Below are positions 1-7,283 of a stretch of 64,000 nt of DNA, one piece after another; position 1 is the first letter of the stretch, and each line of letters begins with the position of its first letter. The notes beneath the pieces were generated by a model, which ran no database searches, was not told where the DNA came from, and saw nothing but the letters and a program-made list of their open reading frames with translations. This stretch comes from Poritiphilus sp965212595. GTDB lineage: Bacteria; Bacteroidota; Bacteroidia; Flavobacteriales; Flavobacteriaceae. Where the stretch lies: positions 558,001-622,000 of the forward strand of contig CBDBVE010000007.1 of assembly GCA_965212595.1 (NCBI GenBank), written 5' to 3'. A program made the position numbers and the translations under genes.

Positions 1-1
1 A

Positions 2-1375
2 GATGAAATCTTAGCCACCTTTACCGAAGAGGAACAAGAAGAGATAGGCGATCTTATTTCTAAGTACTATTACAAAGCCGAAAAAGAAGCGGTTCGTAAG
101 CTTACACTTAATGACGGCCTGCGTTTAGACGGCAGACAAACTACCGAAATACGTCCTATCTGGTGCGAGGTAGATTATTTACCCTCAACACATGGCTCTG
201 CAGTCTTTACCAGAGGTGAAACTCAGGCACTGGCGACGGTTACTCTGGGTACTTCCAGAGAAGCAAACCAGATTGATATGCCTTCCTACGAAGGAGAAGA
301 GACTTTTTATTTACATTATAACTTCCCTCCATTTTCTACAGGTGAAGCTCGCCCCATCCGAGGAACTTCGCGAAGAGAAATTGGTCACGGAAACCTGGCG
401 CAACGCGCATTAAAAGGCATGATTCCTGATGATTGCCCTTATACGGTGAGGGTAGTTTCTGAAGTTCTTGAAAGTAACGGTTCCTCTTCTATGGCAACCG
501 TATGTTCGGGTACAATGGCTTTGATGGATGCTGGCGTACAATTGCACAAACCGGTATCAGGAATTGCTATGGGACTTATTTCTGATGCTGATAGCGGAGA
601 CTATGCGGTTTTATCAGACATCCTGGGAGATGAAGATCACCTCGGCGATATGGACTTCAAGGTGACGGGTACTTCAGAAGGTATTACCGCCTGCCAAATG
701 GACATTAAGGTGAAAGGACTTTCTTATGAAATTCTGGTCAAGGCCTTAATGCAGGCCAAAGATGGTAGGTTACATATCCTTGAAAAGCTTACAGAGGCTA
801 TTGCACAACCCAATTCAAGTGTTAAAGCTCATGCGCCAAAAATGGTTACTACAACTATTCCCGGAGATTATATTGGCGCGCTTATCGGACCTGGTGGTTC
901 TGTGATACAGGAACTTCAGAAAGAAACGAAAACAACTATCGTTATTAACGAAGATCCGGTTACCGAAGAAGGGATTGTTGAAATCCTTGGGGTAGACCAG
1001 GATGGTATTGACGCAGTTTTAGCCAAAATAGATTCTATCACCTTTAAACCAGAGGTAGGCAGCATTTACGAAGTTAAAGTGATTAAGATCCTCGATTTTG
1101 GCGCTGTAGTAGAATATATGGAGGCTCCTGGAAACGAAGTATTACTTCACGTTTCCGAACTGGCCTGGGAACGGACCGAAAATGTTACGGATGCCGTGAA
1201 TATGGGCGATGTTTTTGACGTAAAGTACTTTGGTGTTGATCAGAGGACCAGAAAGGATAAAGTATCGAGAAAAGCCTTACTTCCAAAGCCAGAGGGCTAT
1301 AAAGAAAGGCCTCCAAGAGATAACCGTAACCGCGGAAACGACCGTAGGAAAGACAGAAGACCTAGAAGAGACTAG
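2..1375 (+). CDS. pnp: Polyribonucleotide nucleotidyltransferase (PNPase), 5' end cut by the window
   Basis: This is the C-terminal part of PNPase, the phosphate-dependent 3'-to-5' exoribonuclease of mRNA turnover. The frame is open from base 2, so the gene begins before the window. What is visible is the second RNase PH-like core domain (GLRLDGR and FTRGETQ stretches near its start, then the DAGVQL and GIAMGLI region). It is followed by a KH domain with the RNA-binding loop IGPGGSVIQEL and a C-terminal S1 domain (VGSIYEVKV to VSRKALL). The protein ends in a basic Arg/Asn-rich tail. A terminator hairpin follows the stop directly, so transcription probably ends before rpoD. The family assignment is certain; only the N-terminal half is missing. 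Confidence 0.97.
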   Translation, partial: DEILATFTEEEQEEIGDLISKYYYKAEKEAVRKLTLNDGLRLDGRQTTEIRPIWCEVDYLPSTHGSAVFTRGETQALATVTLGTSREANQIDMPSYEGEETFYLHYNFPPFSTGEARPIRGTSRREIGHGNLAQRALKGMIPDDCPYTVRVVSEVLESNGSSSMATVCSGTMALMDAGVQLHKPVSGIAMGLISDADSGDYAVLSDILGDEDHLGDMDFKVTGTSEGITACQMDIKVKGLSYEILVKALMQAKDGRLHILEKLTEAIAQPNSSVKAHAPKMVTTTIPGDYIGALIGPGGSVIQELQKETKTTIVINEDPVTEEGIVEILGVDQDGIDAVLAKIDSITFKPEVGSIYEVKVIKILDFGAVVEYMEAPGNEVLLHVSELAWERTENVTDAVNMGDVFDVKYFGVDQRTRKDKVSRKALLPKPEGYKERPPRDNRNRGNDRRKDRRPRRD

Positions 1376-1398
1376 GATTTTCTTCAAACTCGAAAAAT

Positions 1399-1430
1399 AA
1401 AGCCCTGACCTTATTATCAGGGCTTTTTAA
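1399..1430 (+). terminator. Intrinsic terminator after pnp
   Basis: The inverted repeat AAGCCCTGA / TCAGGGCTT with a TTATTA-type loop is followed by a T run, starting about 25 bases after the pnp stop. This is the classic rho-independent form. Confidence 0.85.
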
Positions 1431-1553
1431 CGTTTAAAACCCCTTAATTAACCAAAAAATCAAAATTTTATAACCCTTTTGTAACATTTGCAACTTTTTT
1501 ACGTATAAGTATATGCAGTCTAGTACTATAAACTTAACAGAAAGCATATTTAG

Positions 1554-2417
1554 ATGAGGCAACTTAAGATTACAAAACAAGTAACTAACCGTGAAACCGC
1601 TTCGCTGGATAAGTATTTGCAGGAAATTGGCAAAGTAGATCTTATTACAGCGGATGAGGAGGTAGAATTGGCACAGCGAATCAAGGCAGGCGATCAGGCC
1701 GCACTTGAAAAGCTTACTAAAGCCAATTTGCGTTTTGTGGTATCTGTTGCAAAACAGTATCAAAATCAGGGACTAACGCTTCCAGACCTTATTAATGAAG
1801 GAAATCTAGGGCTTATTAAAGCCGCCCAAAGATTTGATGAAACCCGTGGATTTAAGTTTATTTCTTACGCCGTTTGGTGGATTCGTCAATCAATTCTTCA
1901 GGCCTTGGCCGAGCAGTCTCGTATTGTAAGGCTACCGTTAAATAAAATTGGGTCTATTAACAAAATTAACAAGACCTTTGCATTCCTGGAACAGGCTCAT
2001 GAGCGAATACCTTCTGCTGAGGAGATTGCAAAGGAACTTGATATGACCGTTGAGGATGTAAAACAGTCCTTAAAAAACTCTGGCCGCCATGTATCAATGG
2101 ATGCGCCTTTGATTGATGGAGAGGATTCCAATCTTTACGACGTTCTGCGTAGCGGAGAGTCTCCAAACCCTGATAAAGATTTATTGCATGAATCGCTTAG
2201 AACCGAGATAGAACGGGCCCTTGAAACCCTTACACCTAGGGAAGCCGACGTTATTCGTCTATATTTTGGTTTGGCCGGGCAACATTCTATGACTTTGGAA
2301 GAAATAGGAGAAACCTTCGACCTTACCAGAGAACGGGTTAGGCAAATTAAGGAAAAAGCTATTAGAAGGCTAAAACATACATCTAGAAGTAAAATATTAA
2401 AGACATATCTTGGGTAA
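1554..2417 (+). CDS. rpoD: Primary RNA polymerase sigma factor RpoD/SigA
   Basis: Housekeeping sigma-70 factor of 287 residues, the short form typical of Bacteroidota that lacks the acidic region 1.1. Region 1.2 is at the N-terminus (LDKYLQEIGKVDLIT). Region 2 follows (NLRFVVSVAKQYQNQGL, LINEGNLGLIKAAQRFD) with the promoter-melting and -10 recognition stretch FKFISYAVWWIRQSILQ. Region 3 is around residues 140-200. Region 4 at the C-terminus has the helix-turn-helix TLEEIGETFDLTRERVRQIK. The ATG at 1554 gives the canonical N-terminus MRQLKITKQV. It stands alone between two terminators. Bacteroidota RpoD recognises TTTG / TAnnTTTG promoters, and I could not place an exact match upstream. Confidence 0.97.
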   Translation: MRQLKITKQVTNRETASLDKYLQEIGKVDLITADEEVELAQRIKAGDQAALEKLTKANLRFVVSVAKQYQNQGLTLPDLINEGNLGLIKAAQRFDETRGFKFISYAVWWIRQSILQALAEQSRIVRLPLNKIGSINKINKTFAFLEQAHERIPSAEEIAKELDMTVEDVKQSLKNSGRHVSMDAPLIDGEDSNLYDVLRSGESPNPDKDLLHESLRTEIERALETLTPREADVIRLYFGLAGQHSMTLEEIGETFDLTRERVRQIKEKAIRRLKHTSRSKILKTYLG

Positions 2418-2535
2418 TCCAAGCCGCAAATTTAACATGTTAAATATTCTATAAATTGGATTTATGGTATAAATATTGTAATTTGTGAAACGTAACAACA
2501 GTTTATCATGACTGTTCGTTTTTTGATTGATGAAT

Positions 2536-2565
2536 AAACTCCGGCTGATTACCGGAGTTTTTCAT
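2536..2565. terminator. Terminator hairpin between rpoD and the convergent epimerase gene
   Basis: AAACTCCGG and CCGGAGTTT form a perfect 9-bp stem with a 7-base loop and T-rich sequence on both sides. It sits between two convergent genes and can serve either strand. Confidence 0.75.
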
Positions 2566-2608
2566 TTTATACCCCTGAATAACAATATATTGAAATACCG
2601 AAGTGCTA

Positions 2609-3577
2609 CTAAAGTTCGTAATAGAAGGCCTCGCGAAGTACTTCAAGGCTTTTGGGCACGGCAGTATCCGGAGATTCATTTCCTTCAAATTCAAGCGAAA
2701 TATACCCTCTATAATTGGTATCTCTCATAAGCTGTCCAATTTTGGGATAATCAATATCCAAAGAATACCACTTACCGCCACCGTAGTAGGTTTTAGCCTG
2801 TACCAGGCAGGTCTGTGGGGCGAGCATTTGAAATTGTTCCCATCTATTTTCAAGAAAATTGCCGGTATCCAGGGTTACCTGTAGCCAGGGACTATCAATG
2901 GTATCCACGATCCGTTTTACTCCGGCAGCTGTACGCCCCAGGCCCCAATGATTTTCAAGGCCAAGAATTACCCCACAGCGTTCTGCCACAGGAATGCACT
3001 CTGCTATAGAATCAATAACCCATTTAAAGCCATCTTCATCGGTATAGCCTTCAATAGCAGGTTCAATACCTTTGTTGGCCATAAGCGCATCAAAAGACTC
3101 CGAAGTACCCCACCTTCCTGTGTTTAAACGCATCGTGGGTATACCCAGAGCATATGCCAACTCAATTTGATGAATGGTCTTTGCAATATTTTCATCCCTG
3201 TATTCCTTTTTAGGGTTTAAAAAACCCTGATGGGTTGAGAAACCCATCAGGTCCAGCCCTGCATGGCAGGCCTGTCTCTTGATTTTTTGGAGATGCCCAT
3301 GCTCCTCCGAGCTCATCTGAACGAGCAAAAGCTCTATCCCATCAAAACCCATGGCCGCAGCCTTTTCAATACAGAATTCCATAGAAGCGGCCTCCTTTGG
3401 GCCGTTAAATTGCCAAAAAGAATAGCTTGAAACACCTATTGGGTTATGTTTTATCTTTTTTGCTTCCTTTACCGTGCTCTCCGAGCTGGCTTGCTCTTCC
3501 TTTGGCATACATCCCAAAAAGGCCGCTCCTGCACTCAAGGCAGCTGTATTCTGTACAAATTTTCTTCTACTTAACAT
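2609..3577 (-). CDS. Tat-exported sugar phosphate isomerase/epimerase-like protein
   Basis: The protein has 322 residues and belongs to the xylose-isomerase-like TIM-barrel superfamily (AP endonuclease 2 fold). The N-terminus MLSRRKFVQNTAALSAGAAF has a twin-arginine motif (SRRKF) and a hydrophobic stretch ending at Cys23 (FLGC), so it is probably exported by Tat and possibly lipidated. Barrel motifs include GFDGIELLL, LGLENHWG (metal-binding Glu and His expected here), VTLDTGNFLEN and YISLEFEGNES near the end. Members act on sugars or inositol derivatives; the substrate cannot be told from sequence. It is divergent from rpe with about 160 bases between them. Confidence 0.8.
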   Translation of the reverse strand: MLSRRKFVQNTAALSAGAAFLGCMPKEEQASSESTVKEAKKIKHNPIGVSSYSFWQFNGPKEAASMEFCIEKAAAMGFDGIELLLVQMSSEEHGHLQKIKRQACHAGLDLMGFSTHQGFLNPKKEYRDENIAKTIHQIELAYALGIPTMRLNTGRWGTSESFDALMANKGIEPAIEGYTDEDGFKWVIDSIAECIPVAERCGVILGLENHWGLGRTAAGVKRIVDTIDSPWLQVTLDTGNFLENRWEQFQMLAPQTCLVQAKTYYGGGKWYSLDIDYPKIGQLMRDTNYRGYISLEFEGNESPDTAVPKSLEVLREAFYYEL

Positions 3578-3738
3578 AAGTATCTCTCTATAAATTGGTT
3601 ATACTCAAATATAATCAATTCTCGAAAGAGCGTGAACAGCACCATTCATTGCGCACTTCTATGTTTATTGGGGTTCTTACATTTATTATTACCATACCAA
3701 TTCACTACTTTTACGCAGAATTTGCTGAAAACCCAAAA

Positions 3739-4398
3739 ATGAGTACAGTTAAAATAGCGCCTTCCTTACTGGCGGCAGATTTTGGAAATTTGCAACGTGA
3801 TGTGGAACTGGTAAATGAGAGTGAAGCCGATTGGCATCATATTGACATTATGGACGGAGTTTTTGTTCCGAATATTTCTTTTGGAATGCCTGTTCTCAAA
3901 GCCATTTCAGCCAGTGCGACCAAGCCTTTAGATGTACACCTGATGATTGTTGAACCAGATCGCTATATAAAGACTTTTGCCGAGCTTGGTTCAAACGTCC
4001 TTACAGTACATTATGAAGCCTGCAATCATCTTCACAGGACGCTTCAGGCGATCAAAGTAGAAGGTATGAAAGCAGGAGTTGCCTTAAACCCTCATACCTC
4101 AGTGCAGCTGCTTACCGACCTTATTAATGATATTGATCTGGTATGCCTAATGAGTGTTAATCCCGGTTTTGGCGGACAGTCATTTATTGAAAATACCTAT
4201 CAGAAAGTAGCTGATTTAAAGCAGCTGATACAGTCCAAAAACGCGAAAACGCTGATAGAAATAGATGGAGGCGTAAACTCCGAAAACGCCCAGCCCCTGG
4301 TAGAGGCAGGAGCTGACGTTCTGGTAGCTGGTAGTTTTGTTTTTAAAAGTCAGGACCCGAAAGAAACTATAGGCCTGTTAAAGCAGAAAGTAAATTGA
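3739..4398 (+). CDS. rpe: Ribulose-phosphate 3-epimerase
   Basis: Interconverts ribulose 5-phosphate and xylulose 5-phosphate in the pentose phosphate pathway. The 219-residue TIM barrel starts KIAPSLLAADF. It carries the metal-binding signature WHHIDIMDGVFVPNISFG, VHLMIVEP, the NPGFGGQSF phosphate/loop motif, and EIDGGVN with VAGSFVF at the C-terminus, all typical. The frame is open upstream to 3595, but the ATG at 3739 fits the family N-terminus; the upstream 48 codons have no family counterpart. Its TGA stop overlaps the ATG of the next gene by one base, so the two are translationally coupled. Confidence 0.96.
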   Translation: MSTVKIAPSLLAADFGNLQRDVELVNESEADWHHIDIMDGVFVPNISFGMPVLKAISASATKPLDVHLMIVEPDRYIKTFAELGSNVLTVHYEACNHLHRTLQAIKVEGMKAGVALNPHTSVQLLTDLINDIDLVCLMSVNPGFGGQSFIENTYQKVADLKQLIQSKNAKTLIEIDGGVNSENAQPLVEAGADVLVAGSFVFKSQDPKETIGLLKQKVN

Positions 4399-5382
4399 TG
4401 GAACAGCTCGATGTTTTGATCATTGGAGGAGGACCTATTGGAATTGCCTGCGGACTGGAAGCCAAAAAGAAAGGTCTTAGTTATGTGATTATTGAAAAGG
4501 GACCCATTGTAAATTCGCTTTTCAATTACCCCATAAATATGCAATTCTTCTCTTCTTCTGAGCGCCTGGAAATCGATGACATACCATTTATAAGCAAAGA
4601 AGCCAAACCCAAGAGAAACGAGGCTTTGGAATATTACCGCAGAATTGTGACCTCGAACAACCTCAATATTCACCTCTTTGAACGTGTTGAAGAGGTTATT
4701 AAAGAAGATAACTTTAAAGTAATAACCGATAAAAGCACGTACCTGGCCGCAAATGTGATTGTGGCAACAGGCTTCTATGATTTACCCAATCTGCTAAACA
4801 TTCCTGGCGAGGGTTTACCCAAGGTATCGCACTACTACAAGGATCCTCATTTCTACGCCAGCCAAAAACTGGCTGTGATCGGCGCCAGTAACTCGGCCAT
4901 AGATGCCGCCCTTGAATGCTGGCGTAAAGGATCTGAAGTTACCCTGATTATCCGCGGCCCGGAAGTAGGAAAACGGGTAAAGGTACTGGGTGAGACCAGA
5001 TATCATAAACCGCATAGAGGAAGGCAGTATAAAAGCCTATTACAAGGCCGAAGTAACCGAAATAAGAGAAAGCGAAATTATCATAGAAACTCCGGAAGGC
5101 ACACATCATTTAGAGAACGACTTCGTTCTGGCGCTCACCGGTTACATGCCAAATTTTGCCTTCCTTGAGAGTCTGGGAATTCACCTTTCTGAAGACGAGA
5201 AACGACTACCACACTATGATCCCGATACCATGGAAACCAATGTTGCCGGACTATTTCTGGCCGGTGTTATTTGTGGGGGAATGGAAACACATAAGTGGTT
5301 TATTGAAAATTCTCGTGTCCATGCCAAAATTATCATAAAGACACTTTTGGCTAAAAAAACCAGTAGTACAGAGATAGAATGA
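4398..5382 (+). pseudogene. YpdA-like FAD/NAD(P)-binding thiol-disulfide oxidoreductase, single-base frameshift
   Basis: Resembles YpdA, the putative bacillithiol-disulfide reductase. The first part has an FAD-binding Rossmann motif (IIGGGPIGIACGLEAKKKG) and a second nucleotide motif (AVIGASNSAIDAALEC). The frame is lost after VTLIIRGPEVGKRVK and resumes in the next frame as PDIINRIEEGSIKAYYKAEV, through LALTGYMPNF and NVAGLFLAGV to the end. One extra G at about 4982-4983 (aaaggtac instead of aaagtac) explains the break and would restore KYWVRPDI. The remainder, about 327 residues, is intact, so this is either a recent mutation or a sequencing error. No slippery heptamer is present to suggest programmed shifting. 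Confidence 0.8.
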
Positions 5383-5386
5383 TGGT

Positions 5387-6328
5387 ATGGCAGCAAAGCA
5401 GCAATTTTCTTTAGCTATTCATGGCGGGGCGGGCACCCTGGTCAAGGGAATGATGACTCCTCAGCTCGAGAAAGACTATAGAAATGCCCTGGAACTTGCC
5501 CTGGATAGAGGATATTCAGTCCTAAAGTCGAAAGGTTCGGCCACAGACGCCGTTGAGGAGGCCGTGCGGCTCCTCGAAGATTCTCCTTTGTTTAACGCGG
5601 GAAAGGGCAGTGTGTTCACGGCCGAAGGGAAACACGAGATGGATGCCTCTATCATGGATGGTGCTACCCTAAATGCCGGGGCAATCACTTTAGTTTCAGG
5701 AATTAAGAACCCGGTATGCCTGGCCCGTGATGTCATGGAAAACAGCGACCATGTTTTTCTTGCCGGAGATGGTGCCATGCGATTTGCAAAAAAGATGGAC
5801 TATCACATCGAGCAGGACACTTACTTCTTTGATGAATTCCGCTACCGTCAATGGCAAGAAATAAAGGATACAGATCATTTTCAGCTAGATCATTCACTAA
5901 AAAAGGATTCAAAATTTGGTACTGTTGGAGCTGTCGCCTGCGACCTTCAAGGCAATATAGCGGCGGCGACTTCAACCGGAGGTATGACCAACAAACGATA
6001 CGGGCGTGTAGGTGATAGCCCACTTATAGGTTCGGGCAACTATGCAAACAATAAGACCTGCGCCGTATCCTGCACCGGAAACGGGGAATTTTTTATCAAA
6101 GGTGTTACCGCTTACGATGTATCTTGCCTTATGGAATACAAAGGACTCTCCCTTGAGGATGCTACTCATCAGGTGATTTATGAAAGGATGCCTGAAATTG
6201 GAGGAGATGGCGGCCTTATAGCAGTTGACACCAAAGGGAATGTATGCATGCCTTTTAATACAGAAGGAATGTATAGGGCATATAAAACTTCAGCGGGTAA
6301 GGAAGAAATCAGTATTTATAAGAGCTAG
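5387..6328 (+). CDS. Isoaspartyl peptidase / plant-type L-asparaginase
   Basis: N-terminal nucleophile hydrolase of 313 residues. It is translated as one chain that self-cleaves before the Thr of FGTVGAVACD (Thr179), leaving that Thr as nucleophile. Also visible are the N-terminal IHGGAGT motif, the NAGKGSVF and MDASIMDG stretches, and the substrate loop TSTGGMTNKRYGRVGDSPLIG with its Arg. It follows the ypdA-like gene by a few bases and converges with cyanophycinase, overlapping by 4 bases. Beside cyanophycin genes the likely role is hydrolysis of beta-Asp-Arg dipeptides released by cyanophycinase; general isoaspartyl dipeptide clearance is the alternative. Confidence 0.9.
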   Translation: MAAKQQFSLAIHGGAGTLVKGMMTPQLEKDYRNALELALDRGYSVLKSKGSATDAVEEAVRLLEDSPLFNAGKGSVFTAEGKHEMDASIMDGATLNAGAITLVSGIKNPVCLARDVMENSDHVFLAGDGAMRFAKKMDYHIEQDTYFFDEFRYRQWQEIKDTDHFQLDHSLKKDSKFGTVGAVACDLQGNIAAATSTGGMTNKRYGRVGDSPLIGSGNYANNKTCAVSCTGNGEFFIKGVTAYDVSCLMEYKGLSLEDATHQVIYERMPEIGGDGGLIAVDTKGNVCMPFNTEGMYRAYKTSAGKEEISIYKS

Positions 6329-7188
6329 GCCGTTACAAAAGGAGCATCAATAGGCAACACTTTTACCTTTCTTTTTACGATATTAAAACGGTCTCCATTT
6401 GCCAAAACATGTGTTTTGAGATTTGTAAGCGACATTGGGGTACCTACCTTCAATACCCTTTCGTTATTGTGCTTTAGCTTTCTGGGATCGAAAAGAATAA
6501 CCATCCCAGATCCTATTACTTCAAAAGTATGGCAATTCTTAATTACCAAACCCGTATCCTCAGCTAGCCCTACCCCAAGAAGTTTTGGATATTTTGCTAT
6601 GGCTTCTGCCAGTCTGCCAAAACGTCCGCGCCGAATAAAATGTGAATCAATGATCAGATTAGGCAGAAATCCCATCCCCTGATCCATTTTCACCGCCCCT
6701 TTCACAAAGGCTTCTTTGCTGCTTCCACCGGTAATCATTTCCTGAGACATACACATTGCACCAGCACTAGTGCCTGCAATGACCAGGTTTTCTTTCTGAA
6801 AACGCTCTTTTAAAATACGATGGATTGTGGTTTCACCAATTTTAGCTGTAATCTTGGATTGGTTTCCGCCAGAGAACATGATACAGTTTGCCTGTTCTAT
6901 TAACGAAATGTTCCTGGCCTCTTCACTTTGTGACCTACTCCTAATATCCATAACATCAACATTATGACATCCAAGGCGATCAAAAGCCTCTATATAGTTC
7001 TTCCCTACTTGCTCAGGAATACTTGATGCTGTAGGAATTACAATTATTTTTGCCGAGCTTCCACCACTCTCTCTCACCACACGCGAAAGTATTCCATCTT
7101 CAATGAATTCAAGATGGTACTGCTCGGCATCTTCACTGCCTTTATCTTCGTTTCCGCCTATTGGAATTAGGGTTCCTTTTACCTTCAT
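6325..7188 (-). CDS. cphB: Cyanophycinase
   Basis: Serine exopeptidase of the S51 family, 287 residues, releasing beta-Asp-Arg dipeptides from cyanophycin. The nucleophile lies in the motif AGTSAGAM (Ser141). FSGGNQSKI provides the conserved GGNQ element that helps shape the active site, and the C-terminal GVGLAEDTGLVI and VIGSGMVILFD segments are family-typical. The start at 7188 gives MKVKGTLIPIGGNEDKG, the expected N-terminus, and there is no signal peptide, so it is cytoplasmic. It is divergent from cphA across 95 bases, so the two may share regulation. Confidence 0.95.
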   Translation of the reverse strand: MKVKGTLIPIGGNEDKGSEDAEQYHLEFIEDGILSRVVRESGGSSAKIIVIPTASSIPEQVGKNYIEAFDRLGCHNVDVMDIRSRSQSEEARNISLIEQANCIMFSGGNQSKITAKIGETTIHRILKERFQKENLVIAGTSAGAMCMSQEMITGGSSKEAFVKGAVKMDQGMGFLPNLIIDSHFIRRGRFGRLAEAIAKYPKLLGVGLAEDTGLVIKNCHTFEVIGSGMVILFDPRKLKHNNERVLKVGTPMSLTNLKTHVLANGDRFNIVKRKVKVLPIDAPFVTA

Positions 7189-7283
7189 TTACGGCCTGTT
7201 TTAAGTGCAAAAATAGCGCTATTGTTCGAAAAAAATATCATATATTTATGAAATTCGTTAACCACTAACTAATCCTCCATATT
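7189..7283. promoter_or_regulatory. Divergent promoter region between cphB and cphA
   Basis: This 95-base gap holds both start regions. It is very A/T rich, with a run of A and TATATTTATG about 35 bases before the cphA ATG that loosely resembles a Bacteroidota -7 element. I could not identify a clear -33/-7 pair or an operator, so this is a positional inference. Confidence 0.4.

Noticed and set aside
3595..3738. Upstream extension of rpe by 48 codons
   Set aside because: No family similarity; the ATG at 3739 gives the normal N-terminus, and this stretch is needed for the divergent promoters.
4975..5000. Programmed frameshifting in the YpdA-like gene
   Set aside because: No slippery heptamer or downstream structure is visible; a single-base insertion is simpler.
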